From assembly GCF_025244665.1 (NCBI RefSeq), contig NZ_CP104205.1:3593001-3657000 (forward strand): a stretch of DNA of 64,000 nt, in the 5' to 3' direction. Positions 19,173 to 27,937 of the stretch are shown here, piece by piece. Source of the DNA: Maribacter litopenaei (lineage in GTDB: Bacteria; Bacteroidota; Bacteroidia; Flavobacteriales; Flavobacteriaceae). The first letter of the stretch is position 1. Every line of letters begins with the position of its first letter. The translations under genes were made by a program, and so were the position numbers. Under the pieces are notes generated by a model. That model saw nothing but the letters and a program-made list of their open reading frames with translations. It ran no database searches and was not told the origin of the DNA.

Positions 19173-20380
19173 ACCACAGGCTCTTTATTCGTTAACTCCC
19201 CTGAAAAGGCTTTTTGAAGGATAGATTTTTTTAGCTCTTCAAGGTTTTCCATTTTTTTTCGATAATGGTGAAATATCCTTTTAGTTTGGATATTCAAAGC
19301 GACCATATTTTTAACTAACTTCTTTTGTTCAAGAGTATTAGGAAAAGATATTTTTATTCTTCGTAAATCATCATTGTACAGTCTAGAAATTGTTGCGCCT
19401 TTAGATGGGTTCCAATCACATATACCATAAAATTGATATAAATACTCGTTCAATACCAAATCTTCATTGTTATCAATCCAAACGATATTTGAATCTTGAA
19501 AATATGCGGGTTCTCCATTATAAATAACCCTTCTTCCTATAGTTCCGGATGCAGAAATAAGAATATCTCCTTTTTTAGGGAATGGGTACTTTTCCTTAAA
19601 CTCTTTGTATATTTCTTTATCTATAAATGCATTTGGTTTCTTCCCAAAAGTACCAATCTTATAAAAAGGTATGTCACCTGTTGGTGATGTTTGCTTTTTA
19701 AGAATCCTTTTACACATGGAGACTTTTCCGATTTCCCCCAACATCTTCTCCTCCCAATCCTCACCTTTCCCTTCGGCTCCGCTCAGGGCAGATCCACTAA
19801 AAATCTCATTGAGTTTGGATTGGAAGAGCTCCTTCGCATTCTCAATATTTTTCTCAATATTGGCTTTGGCTTGGTCTATGGCCTCAAAGGCTTCGTCTAA
19901 AATGGCTACGATTTGTTGTTGTTCTTGTAGGGACTGAGGGTAACTGATGTAAACATTATCAAAACTAGTGTTGTTGATTTGAGGAATGGAAGTACCGTTA
20001 GATAACTCCTGCAAGTCTATAGATTCAAACCAATAGTATAAATAATCTGAATTTAATTTGTCCGAAGGGGTTACAGCCATTGTGTTTAAATCAACGATTG
20101 TTGGCTTAATTATCCTGCGCTTTTTATTTGTGGCAATAGCTCCACCTCGTTTTGGGAAAATTACAGCTCCTAATGGAATAATTTGATTCTCATTTATATC
20201 TTTTTTGTCAACATATCTCGTTGATGTAGTAATAAACTCTTCATTTCCTTCAAGATTCATGTCTCCAACTTTGGTATATAAAATCTCCCCAAATTCTTTT
20301 TCAATAGTTTTTGAAACCGTTTTACCACTTTTGAAATGGGTTGCTTCCTTTAAAACTTCACTTATCCAGCCTTTTTTCAT
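19169..20380 (-). CDS. hsdS: Type I restriction-modification specificity subunit (HsdS)
   Basis: 403 intact residues with two target-recognition domains, each followed by a long helical spacer. TRD1 runs to about 130, then LQEQQQIVAILDEAFEAIDQ. TRD2 covers about 210-350, then LEELKKSILQKAFSGELTN. It recognises a bipartite DNA site and sets both methylation and cleavage specificity. Between the halves a GSALSGAEGKG stretch is encoded by a piece of the dispersed genomic repeat (19769-19790). It overlaps hsdM by 4 nt upstream and the glycosylase-like gene by 4 nt downstream. Confidence 0.95.
   Translation of the reverse strand: MKKGWISEVLKEATHFKSGKTVSKTIEKEFGEILYTKVGDMNLEGNEEFITTSTRYVDKKDINENQIIPLGAVIFPKRGGAIATNKKRRIIKPTIVDLNTMAVTPSDKLNSDYLYYWFESIDLQELSNGTSIPQINNTSFDNVYISYPQSLQEQQQIVAILDEAFEAIDQAKANIEKNIENAKELFQSKLNEIFSGSALSGAEGKGEDWEEKMLGEIGKVSMCKRILKKQTSPTGDIPFYKIGTFGKKPNAFIDKEIYKEFKEKYPFPKKGDILISASGTIGRRVIYNGEPAYFQDSNIVWIDNNEDLVLNEYLYQFYGICDWNPSKGATISRLYNDDLRRIKISFPNTLEQKKLVKNMVALNIQTKRIFHHYRKKMENLEELKKSILQKAFSGELTNKEPVV
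19769..19790 (-). repeat. Fragment of the dispersed REP-like repeat inside hsdS
   Basis: On the minus strand, TGCCCTGAGCGGAGCCGAAG continues to GGG and matches the CTGAGC...CCGAAGGG core of the repeats at 2308-2427 and 2774-3017. It is translated in frame in the linker between the two HsdS recognition domains. Confidence 0.7.
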
Positions 20381-21834
20381 ATCAATTCCCTGATTGATTG
20401 AAGAATAGTATTGGTTTCGGTATCCAAGGCTTCCATTTCGGCCAAGATTTCCTGCGGGCTACGTAAGGGGGCGTCTTCCGGGGTATTTGGGTTCTTTACG
20501 CTTAAATCATAGCCATCGGCTTCGCTAAGGGTACGCGCATCCAGGTTCCACGATTTTTCCGTTTCGGGTTTGGTTTCCTGTAGTTGTATGAATTCCTGCA
20601 AGTCGATATCATTCAAAGGATTCGTCTTGCCCATGTTCCTGCCGGAGTCCAGTTGGTAATACCAAATCTTTTTGGTAGGTTCCCCTTTTTCAAAAAACAG
20701 CACCACCGTTTTTACCCCGGCCCCCAAAAAGGTACCCCCGGGCATGTCCAACACGGTAAACAGGTTGCAGCTTTCCAACAGTAATTGGCGTAAGGCCACG
20801 GAAGCGTTATCGGTATTGCTCAAAAAAGTATTCTTGATGACAATGGCAGCCCTACCGCCCGTCTTTAGGCTTTTGATGAAGTGCTGTAAAAACAAGAATG
20901 CGGTTTCCCCTGTTTTGATGTCAAAATTCTGTTGTACCTCCTTACGTTCCTTCCCCCCAAATGGTGGATTTGCCAAAATAATGTGGTAGCGGTTCTTTTC
21001 CTGTATATCCCGAATGTTTTCCCCTAGCGTATTGGTATGAATGATATTTGGGGCCTCTATGCCGTGTAATATCATGTTCATAATACCAATGACGTAGGCA
21101 AGATTTTTTTTTTCCTTGCCATAAAAGGTGTCTTCCTGCAAGGTTTTAAGATTCTCCGTGGACCTTTCCATGCGCTCATACATATATTCGTATGCCTCAC
21201 ACAAAAATCCACAGGAACCTGCCGCACCGTCATAAATTTTTTCGCCAATCTGAGGTTTGAGAACTTCTATCATGGCCCTAATCAAAGGTCTTGGCGTATA
21301 GTACTGGCCTCCATTACGGCCCGCATTGCCCATGTTCTTTATCTTGGTCTCATACAGCTCGCTTAGTTCGTGTTTATCGGCAGAAGACCTAAAGGGCAAT
21401 TCATCCGCATATTCCAAAATGTCCCTAAGGATATAGCCGCTCTGTATTTTATTCTTTAGTTCCGAGAAAATTTCCCCAATCTTATATTCTATAGTCTGTG
21501 GATTGTCTGCCGTTAGCTTAAAACCGGATAGGTAGGGGAACAGCTTTCCATCCACAAATTGAATCAAATCCGGATCTGTCATGGCCTTGTGGTTGTCCAG
21601 TTTACCATCGGCATCCTTGGGCATGGCCCATTTTGGCCATCTATACTCCTCATCCAAAATATATTGATACTCCTCTCCTTTTAAAGCAGCCTCATCAGCC
21701 TTGTCCTGCTCCAATTCATCCAAATAGCGCAGGAACATCACCCAAGATGTCTGTCCTATGTAATCCAGTTCACTATCCGCACCGCTATCCTTATAAAGGA
21801 GGTCATCAATATTTTTAAAGGTGTTTTCGAACAT
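20377..21834 (-). CDS. hsdM: Type I restriction-modification N6-adenine methyltransferase (HsdM)
   Basis: 485 intact residues. An N-terminal HsdM_N helical domain (FENTFKNIDDLLYKDSGADS) is followed by an N6_Mtase domain. The SAM-binding region is around EKIYDGAAGSCGFLCEAYEY and the catalytic motif IV is LANPPFGG (about 291-298). With HsdS it methylates adenine in both half-sites to protect host DNA. It is the first gene of a tight operon hsdM-hsdS-glycosylase-like-KAP-hsdR, all joined by overlaps or direct contact, so a promoter should lie in 21835-22169. Confidence 0.96.
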   Translation of the reverse strand: MFENTFKNIDDLLYKDSGADSELDYIGQTSWVMFLRYLDELEQDKADEAALKGEEYQYILDEEYRWPKWAMPKDADGKLDNHKAMTDPDLIQFVDGKLFPYLSGFKLTADNPQTIEYKIGEIFSELKNKIQSGYILRDILEYADELPFRSSADKHELSELYETKIKNMGNAGRNGGQYYTPRPLIRAMIEVLKPQIGEKIYDGAAGSCGFLCEAYEYMYERMERSTENLKTLQEDTFYGKEKKNLAYVIGIMNMILHGIEAPNIIHTNTLGENIRDIQEKNRYHIILANPPFGGKERKEVQQNFDIKTGETAFLFLQHFIKSLKTGGRAAIVIKNTFLSNTDNASVALRQLLLESCNLFTVLDMPGGTFLGAGVKTVVLFFEKGEPTKKIWYYQLDSGRNMGKTNPLNDIDLQEFIQLQETKPETEKSWNLDARTLSEADGYDLSVKNPNTPEDAPLRSPQEILAEMEALDTETNTILQSIRELI

Positions 21835-22169
21835 ATATTTTATTTTCTTTTAATAATTACTAAACTCATTATTGAAACGCTCCCATACTATATAGCCTGA
21901 CAATTCCGAGAAAATTCAATATCTATTTCCGTGCTAATCAGCTCCAAGTTCTACGATAAAGCTAACCATTGAGTAAAATTATGGTCTTCATACCTCCATA
22001 TTTCGCGCAAGGGCACCTTACTAATACGTCCTAGTTCCAAATTAATCTTATGATTTATGGGGGAGGTTAATTTGATACCCCAAAATAGGAAACCTTTTTT
22101 GGAAAATCCTTGTTAAAAAAAAATTCTTACGGATTTTAAGATTTGTAGTGTTGTTACTCTTTCATTACA
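21835..22169. other. Gap upstream of hsdM, no gene seen
   Basis: A/T-rich, no convincing open frame on either strand. It should contain the promoter of the restriction-modification operon, but no clear Bacteroidota -33/-7 pair could be picked by eye. Confidence 0.5.
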
Positions 22170-22193
22170 AAGGGCAGCTGAATTGCTGCCCTT
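22170..22193 (-). terminator. Hairpin after the DUF5131 gene
   Basis: Perfect 9-bp stem (AAGGGCAGC / GCTGCCCTT, 6-nt loop) 15 bp past the stop of the DUF5131 gene. There is no long T tract, so it is a modest terminator candidate. Confidence 0.55.
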
Positions 22194-22207
22194 AAACTAC
22201 TATTGGT

Positions 22208-22993
22208 CTAAAAATCAAATTGGATTTGTTGGCCCATGTTCCTTTTACGTCTTTCCTTTTTTTCTTCATGAGAGCTTGGATGTTCCCGAATCCTTAGACT
22301 CTCTGGAAATTCCTTAATATTTCCTCCGTCTTTATCCAAAAGCCCCAACTTTTTAGCCTGATAGGTGCCAAGTTGTTTCATAAAAACCCGAACATTATTT
22401 TCCTTGGCTTTATGTGCTAAATCCACTGCCCATGATAGCTCCATTTTGCGGTATTTGAATTTACCTTCATCATTTCCACTTTCGCCCCCAATGATAATCC
22501 AATCCAACTCGGACATTGTTGAATTCCAAGTTATGGGGCCCAATAAGGGTTCGAAGCTAACAAAGGTAGTGCAGGGCAAACCCTTTAAATATTCAATCCT
22601 ATGTACATACTCTTGGCTTTCCACTGAAACGCCCATCCACACATTTTTATAGGTCTTGAAACTATAAGGTAAATTATCTCGGATTCTTTCCGGACGTTTC
22701 GTCAAAACCTGATATGTATGGTATGGTGTCCGCTTAATTATGCCCCAAGCTTCGTCTCTCCATTGGTCGGCCTCGGGCACAAACCAATCCGACCATGAGC
22801 AGGTGAATATTAATCTTGGTTCTTTAAACGACAAAGGGTCTTTAAATTTAGTCTTACTTCTCGACACCACACTGGCATCCACATGTTGTCTATCGCGGTA
22901 CATGTAACAATACTTACAACCAGGGCTAACCTTTTGACATCCGTACCATGGGTTCCAAGAATCATCCGCCCATTCTATTTTAGTATTCTCCAT
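22208..22993 (-). CDS. DUF5131 (phage Gp37/Gp68-like) protein
   Basis: 261 residues from the ATG at 22991-22993, giving MENTKIEWADDSWNPWYGC. A longer frame upstream only mirrors the neighbouring gene and was not used. The cysteine pattern VSPGCKYCYMYRDRQ (C-x2-C preceded by C20) resembles a radical-SAM-like metal-binding loop, typical of DUF5131 proteins found on phages and islands. Other family blocks are TCSWSDWFVP, YQVLTKRPER and FVSFEPLLGPI then WIIIGGESG. The biochemical role is not established. It overlaps the end of the GIY-YIG gene by 14 nt, so they are co-transcribed. Confidence 0.85.
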   Translation of the reverse strand: MENTKIEWADDSWNPWYGCQKVSPGCKYCYMYRDRQHVDASVVSRSKTKFKDPLSFKEPRLIFTCSWSDWFVPEADQWRDEAWGIIKRTPYHTYQVLTKRPERIRDNLPYSFKTYKNVWMGVSVESQEYVHRIEYLKGLPCTTFVSFEPLLGPITWNSTMSELDWIIIGGESGNDEGKFKYRKMELSWAVDLAHKAKENNVRVFMKQLGTYQAKKLGLLDKDGGNIKEFPESLRIREHPSSHEEKKERRKRNMGQQIQFDF

Positions 22994-23666
22994 GGTCAAG
23001 ATTTGTAAGTTCAACATCTTCATATTTCCATCGAAATCCTCCGGACTGCTCCCTTTCGCCCCGGCAACAACGGGATATACAGGTTTTTGAAATCCCCGTG
23101 GCCAAACTTGCAGTTGCCACCGAGTCAAAAACGGCAATAACACTACCGGGGAGGGTGAATTGGATTACCTTTTTCTTTCTTCCATCGTACCTTCCTTCAT
23201 ACAAATCGGATTTTTTATAACTCCAATAATAACCCTTGTAAGTTCTATTGTAATCCAAGCATGCATTGCTAATGGAAGTCCTTTTTCCTCCAACTTCCCC
23301 GGCAGCTTCCTCCAAACTAATAAACGATTGCAAGTATTCCCTTTCCAAACTATATTGATGAACACTTTTTTGAATACCACCTCCATGGTCTTGGTTGAAA
23401 CCATTTTCATAGCTTTTATACTCAAACACAAAATTGGTCTCCTTTCGAGCCAATTCATCGTTTGTATTGGCAGTGTCAATTTGCTCCCACTTAAAGGCAT
23501 CTCGCCCATAGGTGGCAATTGCTTCTTGAAAATAGGATCCCACGCCCTTCTCCGCCTTTTGTTCATGGTCCTTTTTTCGTTCTTCCACACTTCTTCCCGT
23601 AGCACCTATATATACTTCATTGGTTACTGTACAGGTGACTTTATAAATGATTTTTTTAGGCTTCAT
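22980..23666 (-). CDS. GIY-YIG endonuclease with NUMOD1-type DNA-binding repeats
   Basis: 228 residues. The N-terminal GIY-YIG domain shows IIYKVTCTVTNEVYIGATGR with the conserved Arg in SVEERKKDHEQ. After FKWEQID come two NUMOD1-like modules: VHQYSLEREYLQSFISLEEA with KGYYWSY, and VIQFTLPGSVIAVFDSVATA with GGFRWKY. This is the architecture of homing-type nucleases encoded by phages and islands. It may be a homing endonuclease or a cargo nuclease acting with the overlapping DUF5131 gene. Intact. Confidence 0.88.
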   Translation of the reverse strand: MKPKKIIYKVTCTVTNEVYIGATGRSVEERKKDHEQKAEKGVGSYFQEAIATYGRDAFKWEQIDTANTNDELARKETNFVFEYKSYENGFNQDHGGGIQKSVHQYSLEREYLQSFISLEEAAGEVGGKRTSISNACLDYNRTYKGYYWSYKKSDLYEGRYDGRKKKVIQFTLPGSVIAVFDSVATASLATGISKTCISRCCRGEREQSGGFRWKYEDVELTNLDHGEY

Positions 23667-23761
23667 CTTTAGATATTTAAAGACAGGATGGATAGGTGGT
23701 TTAATACAAACTATGATATAAGTAATAGAGTTAGAAAAAAAGCACCTATCCGTCTTGTCGG

Positions 23762-24887
23762 TTATAGTTGTTTTCTTATTACTAAATACTTTTTGTTTTG
23801 TTTTTGAAAACCCTTAGATGATAGGGCTTTACCCATTTCTATTGGGGATAATTCTTTTGAAGGCTTTTCTTCAAGCAGTGTTTTGATTATCTCAATTAGT
23901 TCAGTGGCACTAAACCTTTCTAGCTTGGTATCAGCAGTTTTAGGAACCTCAAAAAATCGGTCTAGTGTATATTCTTCAAAGGAAACCTGTCGAAAATTCT
24001 CATTAGATTTATTTACCCTTTCTATTTCAACATCATCGAACCAATACTGAAAACCAGTTTGATATAAATTATATCCTTGTGCGAATAACTCATTTTTATT
24101 CGAATAATCACTGAAATCAAACTTTAATGCCTCCACTACAAGAAACCTTCTATTACCAGTGATATCCGCTAATATGTCATTATTATTTGTACTCCCTATA
24201 AATGAAGCTCTCCTAATAAAACTCTCGGAAAAAACTCCGTAGGGCCTTCTTATTTGGATAATAGACTTGGTTAGCAAATCCTTGAACATATCGGTTTGAG
24301 ATTTACTGAATGAGCCTATCTCCTCCATATTTATCAGAATTTTCTCTGATAATAATATTATGCTGTCTTTATTGTTTGGGTTGATTTTACCGGAATAGAT
24401 ATAATCATCTAACCCGTCTCGGAAGAATTTTTTCAATAAAAGTGGATTTACCAATACCTTGAGCCCCTACGAATATTAGAGCACAATGGTTGAGAGCTTC
24501 ATCTTCAATAGCACATGCTATCATTGCTACGAACCATTTTTTGAAGACCCAATGAAAATAGTTGTCGTCTGTAGTTTTTACTTTTTTGCAAAACTCCTCT
24601 ATATAGTCTTTTTTACCATCCCATATGGGTAGGTTTTCAAAATACTCTTGTATTGGATTGAATTTTGGAACGAAATTGGAAGTCAATAAATTTTTTAGCT
24701 CTGATATATTGAAATTTATATTCTTATGGCTCAATTCCCTGCAAATTGAATGAAAATCGTATTCAGATAACAGTTTATAATCATCAATTTCTTCCTGTTT
24801 ACAAAAAAAGGTTCTTTGGGTTAAAAGATTGTATTTAAATCGATACTTACGATTCAAATAGTCTTCAATGTAGTTTAAATTACTCAT
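23762..24887 (-). CDS. VirE-type (virulence-associated E) primase/helicase protein, frameshifted
   Basis: About 375 residues when repaired. The N-terminal half reads MSNLNYIEDYLNRKYRFKYN and leads to NPIQEYFENLPIWDGKKDYI, the block that precedes the ATPase of VirE proteins. Walker A is IFVGAQGIGKST. The frame breaks in an A-run near 24427 and resumes FFRDGLDDYIYSGKINPNNK. Later blocks IINMEEIGSF-like (ILINMEEIGSFSKS) and ADITGNRRFLVVE are the Walker B-like and arginine-finger regions. Such proteins act as replicative helicases of phages, satellites and integrative elements. It supports an autonomous replication stage of island 1. Confidence 0.85.
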
Positions 24888-25009
24888 AATGAATATTATA
24901 TATTATGAGCTAAACTACTTAATAATCAATGTTTTATATATCTTTATATTAAGTCATCTGTGTACTGCTTACTACACAACTTTCCCAAATAAATGTTGCA
25001 AAAAAACAA

Positions 25010-25796
25010 TTATCCTTTTGGAATTTGATTTAAAATCTTTTTAAAGTCCACTAGTATTTTTTCCAGTTTAGGATTGAGACTATGATGAGCAGTACTATTT
25101 AAACTATTGGACAGTGAATTAGTAGCACTTGTAATTACTTTAAATTCGTTTTTTGAACCGACTTGACTTTGGAAATGTTGTTCAATTATATTTGCAATCT
25201 CTTTCTTTGACAATTTTTTGTCGAAAATACCATGCTCATTAAAAAATAGCATTAGATGACAAATGTCTTTAATCCCTAAACGCAATTTTATTTTAGACTC
25301 TGAATCAAAAACAAAGTTGGTATTAACGTTTTGGTCAATAAATTCTAAACACTCCCTTAAGGATTCTAACAAATTTGGCTTCACCTTCGGAGGTAAGTGT
25401 TTTACCCCTTTTGCTTTTATTAATGATAAATTGATAGCCTCTAATTCGGATTCCTTAAGATTTAAAATAGCCGTATCCCCTAAATTTTGAATATTTTGAT
25501 ACTTTGATAGTATTTCTCGTTGTACTCTTAATTTAGTCTTTTCTATTAATGGTAGTAAAAAATCATCAACTAATTCCTTTTGCACCTCCTCCTGGTGGTG
25601 TGTCGGCAAATGGTGGATTGGGAACAGCATCCAAATCAAATTCAAGGACAGAAATTGAACCCTCTTCGTCTAAATCTGCTTCTAGGAAACCGAGTATATT
25701 ACATTTATAAAAAGGTCTTTTTAAACTCCTATAGGAGTGAAGTTCTAAAAAATCATTAAATCCAACACTCGGAAAATTGACGTAATATTTGTTCAT
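25010..25796 (-). CDS. Hypothetical protein of island 1 replication region, frameshifted
   Basis: About 261 residues after joining two frames near 25575. The N-terminal part (MNKYYVNFPSVGFNDFLELH, then ADLDEEGSISVLEFDLDAVP) leads through PPFADTPPGGGAK into ELVDDFLLPLIEKTKLRVQR. The C-terminal part (GIKDICHLMLFFNEHGIFDK, KKEIANIIEQHF) is helical and carries a low-complexity Ser/Asn stretch (ATNSLSNSLNSTAHHS). I do not recognise a family. The C-terminal half resembles the RteC-like or helix-turn-helix tails of Bacteroidota mobile-element regulators only weakly. It lies upstream of the VirE gene on the same strand. Confidence 0.6.
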
Positions 25797-25919
25797 AAAA
25801 AATCTAATTCGTTTTCAGTGCTTTTGTTTAACATGGACTAAAACGTCTCAAAAGAATTAGTAACAAAATACAACATAAAGTCCACTTCAATTATCCAGTT
25901 TAAATTAGGAAAATTGAAA

Positions 25920-26180
25920 TCACATGTGAGTCAAAATATCAAAATAAAAGTACTGGTAGGCTTTCCCATTGATACCAAAAACGGTTTTACCATTTGTAGC
26001 AAGTTTTACCCAATCTACCTTGGCGTACTGACCTTTTTTTAACTTTCCAACATCTACTTCCGCTTTTACACAAAAAGGGCAGTAGAGGGGCTTAACCCTG
26101 CCATACCAGGTAATAACAAGTATGCTTTTTGGTGAGCAATAGTCAAACAGCTCTACATTTTCTTTTCCGTCCATAAACAA
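25920..26180 (-). CDS. Small hypothetical protein with CPFC motif
   Basis: 86 residues: MFMDGKENVELFDYCSPKSI, then YGRVKPLYCPFCVKAEVDVG. The single CPFC pair might bind a metal with the earlier cysteine, but only three cysteines are seen. No known family. It lies between the RecA-like gene and the replication genes on the same strand, and probably belongs to the same transcript. Confidence 0.5.
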   Translation of the reverse strand: MFMDGKENVELFDYCSPKSILVITWYGRVKPLYCPFCVKAEVDVGKLKKGQYAKVDWVKLATNGKTVFGINGKAYQYFYFDILTHM

Positions 26181-26337
26181 AAGGTTAGACCCAAACCGAA
26201 TTGGCTTGGGTTATTTAGCTATGATATTAAAATGGGAAGTAAACCGGGAAAATGGGAATTCAAATATAACTATGGCCTTTCGCCCTAGTAATCACTTTCC
26301 CAACCTTAAATTTCTATTTCGCCTTCCCGGCATTATT

Positions 26338-27073
26338 CTACAAAGTATTCACAATGTTACTTTTTGATAAGGATTGCTTTTGGTTTGCCGAATTGACATT
26401 ATCTGCAAAGTCCCTTAATTTTCTTCCTGTAGCCATGTTAATAACAAATTCTCGGTTTATTGTTAAACAACCCTGTCCTATCCTTCGAAGCTTTTACCAA
26501 ATGTTGAGCATTGATTAATTCGAAATTCACGGTGAGCTCATATTCGAATCCTTCCCTTGTAATTTCCTTAGTGCCATGTTTTATAACCATTGTCCTTCCA
26601 TATTCATTCGTTCCTATAGAGTAATCTGTTTTTCTGCGAACAGTTGTAATTATGTGACATTTACTTCCTAGAATAGCATCTAAAAACGATTGGTATTTGG
26701 GTGTAACCTTTGCCCAATCTTGAAACCTGCCTCCCAATTCTTGGTGTATATTCAAACAACCTCCCTTGCCCATCCACATTTGTGAGATTCCATCGACTAT
26801 TATTACTTCCATTCCTTCATTTTCACAAATGGTTATGGCCTCAATATATCTGCCAGGGCTAAACGGAGGTTCTAAATGCAAAACTTTAAAAGGTCCTAAG
26901 GAATTATATAAATGTGAACTGCCATTTTCGGTGTCGATAATGGCCACCTTAGATGCATCACTTGCTAATCCCATTGCCATAAGAAGTGCGGAATAGGTTT
27001 TTCCAAATCCACTTGCTCCGGATATACCAATTCTTAATTTTATGTCCTCTCTTTTTGCTGTACTGAGTTTCAT
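26338..27073 (-). CDS. RecA/Sak4-like P-loop ATPase, frameshifted near the C-terminus
   Basis: About 245 residues when repaired. Walker A is GISGASGFGKTYSALLMA. Walker B is EVIIVDGISQMW, preceded by VAIIDTENGSSHLY. Such AAA_24/Sak4-type ATPases are phage single-strand annealing or recombination partners. Near 26452 the frame shifts and the real tail reads FVINMATGRKLRDFADNVNS to a stop at 26338-26340. Together with VirE, the neighbour at 27154 and the integrase it forms a phage-like replication/recombination module. Confidence 0.8.
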
Positions 27074-27117
27074 CTTATACGTATTAAAAGGTTAATCTTA
27101 ATTTGATTATATAACTA

Positions 27118-27142
27118 ACAAGGGGCCTTGAAAGCCCCTTGT
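27118..27142 (-). terminator. Hairpin between two island 1 genes
   Basis: Perfect 9-bp stem (ACAAGGGGC / GCCCCTTGT, 7-nt loop) 12 bp past the stop of the gene at 27154-27498. Followed by only short T stretches. Confidence 0.6.
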
Positions 27143-27153
27143 TTAATGATGTT

Positions 27154-27498
27154 TTAATAAACCTCAGATTCCTCTATGACATTTTCGGAAACCTTTTCCA
27201 ATGTATTGTCTTGATACTCCCACCTGTGTTTTAGTTGAATGGTTTCACCTGTTTCCGGAATAGTGTAGTTGAAAGGTTCTGTCTCAACTTTAACGATTTG
27301 ACCCGGAAACTGCATTCCCTTTATTTGTTGACAGGTCTCTTCATCAAAAGTTGTGGATACTGTACAGGATTTTGCCGTAAAGTACATTTTACCCGTTGTT
27401 TCACTTTTAACTGGGACTACATTACCGTGAAGAACCAGTACATAAAATTCTTTTCCTTCCTTTGTTTCTCTTTTTTTGTAATCTTTTACCGTTACCAT
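27154..27498 (-). CDS. Hypothetical protein, possible ssDNA-binding (OB-fold-like), island 1
   Basis: 114 residues: MVTVKDYKKRETKEGKEFYV, LVLHGNVVPV, KMYFTAKSCTVSTTFDEETC, then PGQIVKVETEPFNYTIPETG. The alternation of short beta strands with a central loop and the position just upstream of a RecA-like ATPase fit a phage-type single-strand DNA-binding protein, but no motif proves it. Start ATG at 27496-27498. It is probably the first gene of the replication transcript, ended in part by the hairpin downstream. Confidence 0.5.
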   Translation of the reverse strand: MVTVKDYKKRETKEGKEFYVLVLHGNVVPVKSETTGKMYFTAKSCTVSTTFDEETCQQIKGMQFPGQIVKVETEPFNYTIPETGETIQLKHRWEYQDNTLEKVSENVIEESEVY

Positions 27499-27630
27499 GG
27501 TTTAAAATAGTTTAGATTAAACATGGCGGGGGCACTTCCCCCACCCTTGACTTGGGGAGGGGTGCATTGGTAATTACCAGGCGTTCGGTAAGAGGGTAGA
27601 AATTTTAAAAAATAAAATTTTTTTAAAAAA

Positions 27631-27879
27631 TTAAATAATTTCCTCGCCGTGGTAGAGGATACATTCCCTTAGAGTGTCAAAAGTCTTTTTTGAATGAAAA
27701 CCTTGGGCATTTATTCTTCTATAAAATTCGGGCTCTGTATCTAACCACTCGTATACAGCATAGGGCTTACCTACGCTGTTTTTGTAAACAACGCAGGTAT
27801 AAAATAAAGCCTCCTTATTTGAAAAGCCATAAGTAATTTCAAAAAAATCGGTAGTTTCAGTCTTAAAAGTATCCTCCAT
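27631..27879 (-). CDS. Small hypothetical protein, island 1
   Basis: 82 residues from the ATG at 27877-27879: MEDTFKTETTDFFEITYGFS, ALFYTCVVYKNSVGKPYAVY and KKTFDTLRECILYHGEEI. A longer frame upstream lacks support. Probably a small alpha/beta protein; no known family. It is divergent from the HNH gene with a 58-bp spacer, so the two may share a promoter region. Confidence 0.5.
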   Translation of the reverse strand: MEDTFKTETTDFFEITYGFSNKEALFYTCVVYKNSVGKPYAVYEWLDTEPEFYRRINAQGFHSKKTFDTLRECILYHGEEII

Positions 27880-27937
27880 TATTTGGCTTAAAAAGTTGAA
27901 AGTAAGAAATATTGTATTCACTTGTTGATATTGAATT

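Noticed and set aside
22994..23143. N-terminal extension of the DUF5131 protein (MLLPFLTRWQ...)
   Set aside because: It lies entirely inside the GIY-YIG gene in another frame, and the internal ATG gives the family's normal start.
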